Origin: Macrosoma leucophasiata
Taxonomy: Eukaryota; Arthropoda; Insecta; Lepidoptera; Hedylidae
Length of the DNA stretch: 64,000 nt
Assembly: GCA_036365455.1 (NCBI GenBank)
Contig: JAWQUS010000010.1
Coordinates: 16,602,501 to 16,666,500, forward strand
Reading direction: 5' to 3'
How positions within the stretch are numbered: position 1 is the stretch's first letter; every line of letters begins with the position of its first letter. Made by a program: the position numbers and the translations under genes. The notes under the pieces are model-generated. The model had not been told where the DNA came from. It saw only the letters and a list, made by a program, of their open reading frames with translations, and did not search any database. Below are positions 35,140-44,929 of the stretch, in pieces.

Positions 35140-35790
35140 AAGGTGTGTGATAGATGTGGTTATCATGAGTAACAAGATGAAGCCATTGCAATGCCAACAA
35201 ATCAAGAAATCTGACGATTCTCTGTACAAATTTCTGTCGCAATTTCGGGGTAGTGCACTTATCCACCTGATGAATATTTGTAATTTTTTACTATACAAAT
35301 CATAACTGTTAGTTTTACGATATTCTGAACGCGCCCACACTCTAAACACTCGACGAAGGGGAAGAGACCTGGCTTGCATCTCCCTTACCACCGGATGTTG
35401 AGAAAGCTTCTTGTAGCAAACCCGACGTATTAACAGCTCCAAGAATCAATACAATCGCTTACACGAAAGAAATTGCAGAATACTGGTGTATGTCGTGAAA
35501 AGATACTTCTTGAAATACATTTTGGATTTTACCAGTGAAAGTTAATGATTCTCATTGTGTTTAGTTAGGTCAATGTCTTGTTTGTATTGGTCAGCAAAAC
35601 TAAGTATTCACAAGATACCCGATCCCGCTGATAGCCCCGCGCTTACGCCGTCTTGTCTCCCGACCTGAGCTGGAGTGATGACTTAACAACAGATGATTAT
35701 AATAATTTAATACCGTGTATTCATGTTTTAATCGCGATGATATGACGTCACACAATGTACTGTTCTTTAAATTAGTGCATAACAATAATT
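35140..35790 (-). pseudogene. env: Second env pseudogene relic
   Basis: The minus strand holds a basic cleavage motif RRRKR followed by GAISGIGYLVNT (about 35640-35600), then a frame break and FADQYKQDIDLTKHNENH, matching FADKYEHDIDTIRNNENH of the element at 21391. What follows is too decayed to align until the PPT/LTR junction near 35124. It is older and more broken than the first copy, with no coding ability. Confidence 0.7.
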
Positions 35791-36397
35791 GTTCTATTTA
35801 CTTAATATATTTATCGCTTGCTTTAGTGCTCTGCCAATACGGATTGGAATAAACGCCGGATCTTCTTGGAAATAATCTCCAGAATAATCAAACTTGGATT
35901 CTATTAAGGTCTAGGTAATTTCAGCCTCCCTCAATGCTAAAATCAAAAGAGAAACGTACTATGTACTATATAAAGTACAGGAGAACACAGAGGTAAAAAA
36001 ATATAAATTAATACTGTTGTACTTTATACAGTACATAGGAATGAAACGCAACGTTTCTGGGTAATTAACAGTTTTGAGTAAGAAATAGCACACTGCACTA
36101 CGAGATTGAACTAAAATATAGTAAATTAACACAAATAATTATATATTTTATTGTAAAATAATAAGATAAATACAGATTAACTTACGTCTGCGGGGACGCA
36201 CGCTAGCACATTTGCCTTCCACCGCCATTTTTAAATAACAAACAGATTGTTTTTGACATTTGAACTCTAGAACATTATCTCAATGGACCAATAAATGTCG
36301 CAAGTAGAATATTTCACTCGTTCAAAAACCAATACGTACACAATATTTTTTTACTTCTTACGTACTATGGAAAGTACAGATGTACCCAGGAGGTTAA

Positions 36398-36755
36398 GCG
36401 TTGTAATGTAAATAGTGTAAAATTTAATTTAAAGTTTATATAATATTTACGCAAACTTTATTGCAACATGCTTAATTCTGAGTTAACTACCTATAGCCTA
36501 ATACCAAAACTGCAAGCAAAAAAACCGGCTGCTCAATTTTTTTTTAAAATTTTTGAAGCAGCCGATTTCTTTTACGATATTTGGGACGTTCCCGTACAAA
36601 AAGCTAAATACTCACCCTAATTATTATTCTTAATGATAAGTAAAATAACCTTCCTAAACTAAGGTTGGCATCTTAAAAAACACCCTCTTCTTATTTTCGT
36701 ACCTACCTCTTCGACGAAATGCAGGAGTGAAGTTACATGAAACTAATGTATTTAT
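36398..36755. other. No gene seen
   Basis: AT-rich. A hairpin-like GGCTGCTCAA…TTGAAGCAGCC pair lies at about 36527-36567. Confidence 0.4.
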
Positions 36756-36927
36756 AATGTACGGCCCTGTAATTTCCGGCACAGGGGTATACCACCTTAG
36801 GCCTCAGGAGTGGTAACGCATCTGCATTTTGACCTTGGTCTTCGTGTGGGTGTTTATAGGCTGCAGTCATCATTTAACATCAATGTGAACTGCATGCTTG
36901 TTTGCCACTTCAATAGCATAAAAATAT
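36756..36927 (-). repeat. Element X, 5' half
   Basis: Reverse copy from ATGTACGGCCCTGTAATTTC to CAATAGCATAAAAATAT. Confidence 0.75.
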
Positions 36928-37628
36928 ATATATATGGTTGGCATCTTAAAACAACACCCTCCTCCTATTTGCGTACCTACAAGTACGAAGTTACATGAAA
37001 CTTTACTAACTCTTTTTCATCTATACTTATAATAAAACTGTAGAAGTGTAAATTCTGTACATTAAAAATATTGAAAAAATAAATACCAGGGGATGTTACT
37101 AGATCGATACCGAACCTAAATATGTGATTAGAAAATTTTTTGTCTGTCTGTCTGTCTGTTTGTTCAAGCATCACACAAAAACTACCGGTCCGATTACTAT
37201 GAAACTTGGTATGATTATACTTTAACTTTTGGCGCACAACACTGGGTACTTTTTATCCCGAAAAAAATGTCTGTTTGTCTGTGTGTTTGTGCACGCTAAT
37301 ATCAGAAAAGGCTTATTAGATTTGCGGTTCACAAATATATTGTGGTAAGTTTCACTTAACATTAAGTGTTTGTTTTATGTGAATCGGTTCAGAAATAAAA
37401 AAGTTAGGTCAATTTAAAGAATCATATCGAATATTTTTAAGCTATTCTGTATCTTAGTTCTATATTTTAGAGGGTTTCGTACCTAAAAACGGACTCTACG
37501 GATTACTAATCCTCCACTGTCTGTGTGTCCGTCCGTCCGTCTGTCTGTCACCAGCCTGTATCTCATAAATAGTGATAGTTAAGAGCGCTTTTAACGTTAA
37601 GTTCCCCATTTGTCATTATGTATTAATA

Positions 37629-38906
37629 GGTTGGGGAAAAAGTCTTTTCGCATTATAGTATGTATGAACTTGTAATAAAATCTCTTTGGCTGTAGTATTT
37701 GTATCTGGCTGGTTTTGGTATCATTGAGTTAAAATTTTAAAGAACATAATTCCAAATTCAAATTAGGCAAATGTGTGATTTTCATTTGTTTTTCGTACTG
37801 TCAAGATGAGTGAATCTAATGAAGAAATTCGATACATTTTAAAATTTTACTACAAAAAAGGTAAAAAAGCAACGCAAGCCGCGAAAAAAATTTGCAATGT
37901 TTATGGACCTAGTACAGTGTCTGTGAGAGTAGCAGAAGTTTGGTTTAATCGTTTTCAATCCGGAAATTTTTATGTCAAAGATGCACCTCGCTCTGGTCGC
38001 CCTATTACGGATAAAATGGATGCCATTTTTGAAAAAGTGGAGCAAGATCGACATCATGTAAAAGTTACGACGTAGCTGAAGAACTGAGAATTGATCACAA
38101 AACAGTTTTGGCGCATTTGAAAAAAGCTGGGTACAAAAAAAGCTCGATATTTGGGTACCTCACGAGCTCACTGAAAGAAACCTAATGAACCGTGTACTCA
38201 TTTGTGATTCTTTATTACGACGTAATGAAAACGAATCATTTTTGAAGAAGCTGATAACTGGTGAGGAAAAGTGGATCACGTACGACAAGAACGTGCGAAA
38301 AAGGTCGTGGTCAAAGGCCGGTCAGGCTTCACAGACTGTGGCGAAACCCGGGTTAACTCGCAATAAGGTGATGTTGTGTGTGTGGTGGGATTGGAAGGGC
38401 ATTATTCATTATGAGCTATTACCACTAGGCAGGACTATCGATTCTGAACTCTACTGCGAACAACTGATGAGATTAAAGCAAGAAGTTGAGAGAAAGCGGC
38501 CGGAATTGATCAACAGAAGGGGTGTGGTGTTTCATCATGATAACGCTAGACCTCACACATCTATAGCCACTCAGCAAAAATTAAGAGAGTTTGGCTGGGA
38601 GGTGTTAATGCATCCGCCGTATAGTCCTGACCTTGCACCTTCAGATTTCCACCTGTTTCGGTCTCTTCAGAATTCTTAATGCAATGTTAGGTTAACATCA
38701 CGAGAGGACTGCCAAATCCACATGTCGCGGTATTTTGATGAGAAGTCCCAAAATTTTTATAGCAATGGGATCATGTCCCTACCTACAAGATGGCAAAAGG
38801 TTATCGAACAAAATGGTACATACATACTTTAGTTAAATTTAAATAAACTGTATTAAAAAATGTTTTGAATTATCTTAAAAAATGCGAAGAAACTCTTTCC
38901 CCAACC
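37629..38906 (+). mobile_element. Mariner element, copy 1 (full length, inactive)
   Basis: About 1278 bp. The left end GGTTGGGGAAAAAGTC pairs with the right end reading GGTTGGGGAAAGAGTT on the other strand, next to TA sequence. It encodes a broken transposase close to the mellifera-type mariners (subfamily is my inference). Confidence 0.9.
37806..38832 (+). pseudogene. Mariner transposase pseudogene, copy 1
   Basis: The start MSESNEEIRYILKFYYKKGK leads into the paired helix-turn-helix DNA-binding region (APRSGRPITDKMD). A frameshift after QDRHH near 38055 gives TAG at 38073. The second frame (38185-38679) carries the catalytic part: HHDNARPHT and YSPDLAPSDFH give the second and third Asp of the D,D34D triad. 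The first, normally in TGDEKW, reads TGEEKW here, an Asp to Glu change. An early TAA follows RSLQNS. So there are three independent lesions. Native transposase excises and reinserts the element at TA. Confidence 0.9.
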
Positions 38907-39118
38907 AATATATTGTGGCAATAAAGTTTAAATAAATAAATAGCTAGAAAGCTAACATTTTCACAAATTATGTATATATCAAAACAAATTTTATTACTAA
39001 AAATAAGAAAATGAAAATGTTAAAGTCCAAGGGTCCACAATAATAACGGTAGCAAGTAGACGCTTAAAATTTTCACAGAATTTTTAGGTCTTAAGTTGTA
39101 TGTTACCTTCCATAATAA

Positions 39119-39645
39119 ATCTATACATCTATACAAATAAATAAAATTGGAGTGTCTGTTTCTTTACAATGTTTGTCTGTCTGTCTGTCTGTCTGTTTGT
39201 ATGTCTGTTTGGCGGGGCTAATCTTGGGAACGGCTGGACCGATTTTGACGGGACTTTCACTGGCAGATAGCTGATGTGATAAGGAGTAACTTTATAAGCT
39301 GTAAGCTTTTATTCCCATACATACAAACATACGAATAAGTAGAATTGGAGTGTATCCGACTTTAACGGGACTTCCACGGGTAGGTAGGTATGTAGGTACG
39401 GTAGCTGATGTAATAAGGAGTAACTTAGGCTACTTTTATCTCCATACATCCATACATACCTACATACAAATAAGTAGAATCGGAGTGTATCCGACTTTGA
39501 CGGGACTTTCACTGGCAGATAGCTGATGTAATAAGGAGTAACTTAGGCTACTTTTAAACTAGCTGCGCCCACGACTTCATCCGGGTAGATACTGAATAAT
39601 CATATTTTTTCTCACGTGGACGAAGTCGCGGGCACAGCTAGTTTA
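39119..39645 (+). repeat. RTE-like repeat with internal tandem duplication
   Basis: Same order as 2815-3190. The TGGAGTGTATCCGACTTTRA…GGAGTAACTTAGGCTACTTT segment is repeated about two and a half times before the CCCACGACTTCATCC / GACGAAGTCGCGGG inverted pair. Confidence 0.65.
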
Positions 39646-39745
39646 TTGAAATAAAACTGTTTAGGTATATAGCTTGCGTAGGTATATGAAACAACAAAAG
39701 TAATGAACTTTCAAAGTCCGGTGTTGTAAAGTAGATATAGGTATG

Positions 39746-39953
39746 TACAGTGCTCAACAATAAATATTGCATATCGAGCTTAGGATGGTGATTTTGACGT
39801 TTGTCGACCATTTTGATCAATTTTTGACCAATACCGGACTGCCAGTGCTTACGTAGGCAGTGTGCAGCAGAGATAACCCTCTACGAAGTCGAAACGAGCC
39901 GATCGTCTCTTTCGTAGGCTCGATGTGCAATATTAATTCTTGAGTACTGTATC
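39746..39953. mobile_element. TA-type MITE with about 34-bp terminal inverted repeats
   Basis: Left end TACAGTGCTCAACAATAAAT… and right end (reverse) TACAGTACTCAAGAATTAAT… pair with few mismatches over about 34 bases. The interior is about 140 bases with no frame. The TA flanks suggest mobilisation by a Tc1/mariner-type transposase. Confidence 0.75.
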
Positions 39954-39959
39954 TAATAA

Positions 39960-40422
39960 AATGGATAATCTTATGGTTTTCGTTTTTGACATTTTTTTAC
40001 TAAAGTAGTAGTTTTTTTACAAAAGAAATTGTACTCGTATCAAAATAATATGGAATTCAATCATTGCATCTTAAAAAATAGAACTGTTTGGTAATGAATT
40101 TCAAATGAACTTATCCAAACATGTATACAACGTGAGTGACACCTAGTCGAGGTTATTTTATGGTGTAACTGACACATATATTATACTGCCACTATAATAC
40201 CTAGTAATAGTCGATACACACGTTCGGATTTGGTACGGAATCTGGACGTGTGTAGAGGAGTCCGGCGGACACAATTATTATTGATCAAGTCCGATGGGAT
40301 CCGCTCGAGCGGCTTTGGTCGGCGAATGTGGTCGTGTGTAGCGAGAGCGGATTTGGTCCGCCGGACTGAATCTGTTTTACTACTATAACCAAAAGCAGCG
40401 TTAAATTTTAAATTAGCCTTAT
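39960..40422. other. No gene; GC-rich imperfect palindrome
   Basis: 40208-40385 contains repeated ACACGT, GGATTTGG, CCGGACT/AGTCCGG words in both orientations, looking like a small fold-back element. Ends were not resolved. Confidence 0.4.
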
Positions 40423-40702
40423 TTTACTAGTGATAGAGTTCCTGTGTCGGCGCTCGAAGCTTTAAGCAACACCGCATTATAATAATATATTCTATCTGCA
40501 ACCAAATAGAGTGTGTTCCGGTTAGATGGTGTTCAACACTATCGATTAGATGGTCATGTATAGCCGCATCTCATAATTAGAGGCAAAACAACTTAGGCCT
40601 AAACAACGCATCTGCATTTTGAGAATCTTTTTTGTAGAGGCTGCAGTATTGCTCTTACTATCAATAGAAACTGCATGCTTCTTTGCCACTATCATAAAAT
40701 AA
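40423..40702 (-). repeat. Element X, diverged copy
   Basis: Reverse copy from TTTTACTAGTGATAGAGTTC to GCCACTATCATAAAAT. Confidence 0.65.
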
Positions 40703-40751
40703 GAAAAACTGTAATGTTCTTTCTTAGTTAGTGTGACACTTTTATGATTTT

Positions 40752-41025
40752 TTTACTGGTGGTAGAGTCCCAGTGTAGGGACTCGAGGGCGTATACGCCA
40801 CCGCATTTCTTAATCTATCTGCCGTCAAATGATTTCTAATGTTCATCACTATCGTGTTCCGAGGGCTTATACGCCACCGCATTACTTAATCTATCTGCCG
40901 CCAAATGATAGGTAGTATTTATCACTATCGTGTTTCGGTTAGATAGTAATAACTATCACAGAGACATAACTACTAAAGTCTCAGGGGTGGCAATGCATTT
41001 GCATTTTGATCCCTGGTTTTTGTTT
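40752..41025 (-). repeat. Element X with internal tandem duplication
   Basis: The segment TATACGCCACCGCATT…CACTATCGTGTTCCG occurs twice in tandem (about 40790-40860 and 40866-40937). It lies next to the copy at 40423. Confidence 0.7.
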
Positions 41026-41350
41026 GTTTTGATTAAAGGCGAGAAATTCCCAACAAATCAGGGAATTACCCGCCAATCGGCAACACTGAATGCGAGCACA
41101 AACGGTTTTACCGGATCATACCACTGCACTGCTAGTAGAGAATTTGCAATAATACTGGCTATACCTTAGATGATATAGTACAAGATACCTATATTATGAG
41201 GTTATTGTAATGAAAAAGCTCGAGTAACTGTACTTGAGTATAATAAATACATACTTGAATAAAAACACAAAAATATTTTTGTCTTGGAAAATATTACTAA
41301 ATAGATTTTTTACAAGAGGAATCATTTTTCAATATCAAGTTAATTAAAAA

Positions 41351-41661
41351 AAAACGTTACTTCACGCCTGTAATTCCCGAAGGGGTAGGCAGAGGTAAAT
41401 GCATGCATTCAAGCATACATGCAAACACCCACGATTCGCCGGTTACATTTTGGCCCATGTAACAGGTGGCGAACCTGTTGACATCTCCGGGCATATTACC
41501 AAACTTTGAGGTACTGGGAAATTTCCAGAAAATGGATATATCCCAATAGAACCAGAGATAAAAGACTTTACACCATTATCTCTGATAACCACTTACCCGG
41601 GAATCGAACCCAGGACCTCAGCGTAGTAGTAGTGGCCTGCTACCACTAGGCTACCGAGGCA
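41351..41661 (-). repeat. SINE family 1 with 12-bp target duplication
   Basis: Flanked by GTTAATTAAAAA at 41339-41350 and 41662-41673. The minus strand starts with a tRNA-like head (TAGCCTAGTGGTAGCAGG, GGGTTCGATTCCCGGG) and ends GCGTGAAGTAACG. Confidence 0.85.
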
Positions 41662-41887
41662 GTTAATTAAAAAGATAATTTATAACATTGTTCATAGAAG
41701 TATTGGAGTATGCAAATCGTAGTGTTTGACCTTGAGCGTAGAGGTACTCCCACGTAGTACACTTATTCATCTATTGTTGCTAATCTATCAATAGTGAATG
41801 GATTGATTGCTGAATGACCGATGCGGGGTCAAACTAAAAGCTCGTTTTACAACTTCCCCTACTAACTTCCACTGTAATAGTCGAGAG

Positions 41888-41925
41888 TATAAAAATAGAT
41901 TCGTTTCAGTTCGATTATCATAAAC
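41888..41925 (+). promoter_or_regulatory. Core promoter of CPR-A
   Basis: TATAAAAATA at 41888 and ATTATCATAAA about 30 bases downstream, about 30 bases before the ATG. TTTCAGTTCG lies at +20. Confidence 0.7.
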
Positions 41926-41955
41926 CGTTAATCATCTAAAAGAAACTATTCAATC

Positions 41956-43080
41956 ATGATCGCCAAAGTAAGTTCAAGAATGTGTTGTATCAGGATATTT
42001 AAATGAGGGCAGTACTTAACAAAGTAAATTAAGGACATTGCATTAATTTGATTTGTATTTGCAGATCGTATTTCTGTGCGCCGTGGTGGCCGTGTGCCAA
42101 GCTGGTCTGGTGGCTCCCGTAGCCTACTCCTCCGCCGCCGCCGTCTCCTCGCAGAACATCGTGCGTCACGACCAGCCCGCGCACGCTACCCTGGCTAAGA
42201 TCGCCGTCGCCGCTCCCCTCGCCTACCACGCCGCTCCCGCCGCTGTCACCTACCACGCTGCCCCTGCTCCTCTGGCTTATCACGCCCACGCCAAGGTCAT
42301 CGCTCAGCCTGAGGAAATCGTAAGTTATTTTGGAATACATAATAATAGGATCACCGTGTTAGAGATACCTCTATCATTATCATAAATAACATAAGGGTAT
42401 TGCACTGAGGAACACTACTCAATAAGTATCACTTCGGAAAGAGATGGTTTTACTTAAATCCTGTTAATATGTTGGTAAATTATAAATTATCACGTCCACA
42501 ATGTTTGGGGATGAACATTTATGCAAGAGTAAATAATTGTTCAGGGACCAGGTGTAGGATTTTTAGAACAGTTGAAATAAAATCTAAAAAAAAAACAGTT
42601 GAATTTAAAATAATGTTATGGAACAGCGAAACTTTCTATCACAAGTATTATTGTGCTCAAAACAAAGTTCCAAAAATACTGTTAAAACTTTGTACCACTA
42701 TGTCACAGAAAAAAAAGTTTTATATTTAAAAAAAAAAACAAAAAAAAATCTGTAGCGAGTTCTATCTGGTATATTGTATGGTATAATAATGTTTGTAAAA
42801 TCTTTGATAGGCCTACCCCAAATACGAGTACACCTACTCCGTCGCTGACGGCCACACCGGTGACAACAAGCAGCAGCAGGAGGTCCGCGACGGCGATGTA
42901 GTGAAGGGCTCCTACTCCTTCCACGAGGCTGACGGTTCCATCAGGACCGTGGAGTACTCCGCCGACGACCACAACGGCTTCAACGCGGTCGTGCACAACA
43001 CCGCCCCCACCGCCGCCCCCGCCATCATCAAGGCTGCCCCCGTCTACACCGCCCACGCTCCCGTCTACTACCATCATTAA
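41956..43080 (+). CDS. CPR-A: RR-2 cuticle protein
   Basis: Exons 41956-41967 (M-I-A-K, GTAAGT), 42065-42319 (85 codons, ends PEEI|GTAAGT), and 42811-43080 (stop TAA). The protein is about 178 residues. Exon 2 gives a signal peptide ending [22 protein letters not shown] and an AAPAxVTYHAAP linker. Exon 3 is the full RR-2 domain: [55 protein letters not shown], then [20 protein letters not shown]. Exons are GC-rich with C-ending codons, unlike the AT-rich surroundings. All introns are phase 0. The domain is in one exon, without the NG|F intron of CPR-2 and CPR-3. Expected to be secreted and to bind chitin. The chitin-binding exon is almost the same as in B-F. Confidence 0.93.
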
Positions 43081-44065
43081 ATTCCAATTTAATTGATAGT
43101 AGATGAATAGATATTGACTAGTATTACCTAATTTATGCAATATACAAATTAGTTTGATAAGAAAAATATTTTATTTCGTACTGCATATTCTACTTACCTA
43201 CCATTCTAATTCATTTTTAGTAAAAAAATCAGATCTTCTTAAACTCAAGCAGAGGTACTGCGGGTGTATAACTTTTGGTAAAGTAAAAGCACGAAAAAAA
43301 AGTAAAAATGCGATAGGTAAAGCTTGACTTTGGTTTTGTGTGTAATACAATTTAAATGGCAAAGTTATAGCTGAGTTACTTTATAGGCGTCTGTGTCTTT
43401 ACTGTCCTGTAAAAAAGAACGAAAAAATAAATACATAAAGCAAGTATTCGGCGCGATGACTGCCTTTAATTTGGAAAATAAATAAAAAGTATTTTGCAAT
43501 GTCTTATTATCATGTGCGGGTAAATTTGCATCTAAAAGAAGAAAAAGTTGATTGCATCTACGACCATATAAAAAAAGGATCATCATCATCATACCAGCCG
43601 AAAGATGTCCACTGCTGGACCAAGGCCTCCCCATAAAGGGGATATGCCATTATCACTTCGCTTGGCATGCGGATTAGCAGTCGCAGTGGCGGTAGTTTTA
43701 TTGTAGGACGCTACTGCCCATCTTCTGTTATTGCCTTTAGACATAGACTACTGTGACAAGCGAGGTTGTGACTACTAGTGACCACTAGTGACTACTAAAA
43801 AAAAACTGTCCGCTTTTACCCTATTGGTATAAAAATAAAATGCAGTTCTACTACTCCAGTAGAAGAAAATTCTTCCGCTAGTAGGCGGCGGGATCGTTAC
43901 GTCTAACGCCCGCATAAAAAAAATATTCAGTGTTTAATAGTAACTCACCAAAATTATTTTCGGGCTAGCCAAGGTGTTGGGCCGAAGATTTTTCGCTCAC
44001 ACAGACAAAACCTGTGCGCTTTGTCTTACATGCTCTTGCCGGAAATATCTTAACATAATATAATA
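43081..44065. other. Between CPR-A and mariner 2; LINE tip
   Basis: The minus-strand tip of a non-LTR element lies at about 43575-43750 (ATCATCATCAT, AAGATGTCCACTGCTGGACC, GGCATGCGGATTAGCAGTCG). The 43-base segment CTGTCCGCTTTTACCCTATT… (43807) recurs at 47607. Confidence 0.5.
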
Positions 44066-44929
44066 ATAGGTTGGGGAAAAAGTCTTTTCGCATTATAGTA
44101 TGTATGAACTTGTAATAAAATCTCTTTGGCTGTAGTATTTGTATCTGGCTGGTTTTGGTATCATTGATAGTTAAAATTTTAAAAAACATAATTCCAAATT
44201 CAAATTAGGCAAATGTGTGATTTTCATTTGTTTTTCGTACTGTCAAGATGAGTGAATCTAATGAAGAAATTCGATACATTTTAAAATTTTACTACAAAAA
44301 AGGTAAAAATGGAACGCAAGCCGCGAAAAAAATTTGCGATGTTTATGGACCTAGTGCAGTGTCTGTGAGAGTAGCACAAATTTGGTTTAAGCGTTTTCAA
44401 TGCGGAAATTTTGATGTCAAAGATGCACCTCGCTCTGGTCGCCCTATTACGGATAAAATGGATGTCATTTTTGAAAAAGTGGAGCAAGATCGACATATCA
44501 GTAGTTACGACGTAGCTGAAGAACTGAGAATTGATCACAAAACAGTTTTGGCGCATTTGAAAATACCTGGGTACAAAAAAAAAGCTCGATATTTGGGTAC
44601 CTCACGAGCTCACTAAAAGAAACCTAATGAACCGTGTACTCATTTGTGATTCTTTATTACGACGTAATGAAACCGAATCATTTTTGAAGAAGCTGATAAC
44701 TGGTGATGAAAAGTGGATCACGTACGACAAGAACGTCAAAAAAAACGAAAAAGGTCGTGGTCAAAGGCCGGTCAGGCTTCACAGACTGTGGCGAAACCCG
44801 GGTTAACTCGCAATAAGGTGATGTTGCGTGTGTGGTGGGATTGGAAGGGCATTATTCATTATGAGCTATTACCACCAGGCAGGACTATCGATTCTGAACT
44901 CTACTGCGAACAACTGATGAGATTAAAGC

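Larger units (their letters stand above)
34571..36397. mobile_element. Possible piggyBac-like non-autonomous element
   Basis: TTAA followed by CCTCCTGAGTTCC (34571) and, reversed at the right end, TTAA CCTCCTGGGTAC (36397-36384). The TTAA target and CC-starting inverted ends fit the piggyBac superfamily. The ends match over only about ten bases. The 1.8-kb interior is largely occupied by an env/LTR relic, so the boundaries may instead belong to two unrelated pieces. Confidence 0.4.
37018..39118 (+). repeat. RTE-like LINE 3' region, copy 2, split by mariner
   Basis: 37018-37628 and 38907-39118 together follow the block order of 12731-13320. The mariner at 37629-38906 interrupts it near the GTGATAGCTAGAAAGC block, so the mariner is younger. 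Confidence 0.7.

Noticed and set aside
39309..39512. Repetitive 67-codon protein (minus strand)
   Set aside because: Translation of a tandemly duplicated repeat segment, not a gene.
42029..43140. Gly/Val-rich frames antisense to CPR exons (also at 50542, 51019, 54157, 55026, 57316, 57663, 59312, 59766)
   Set aside because: They are reverse-strand shadows of GC-rich Ala/Pro/His codons in the cuticle exons; splice signals and domain matches support the other strand.
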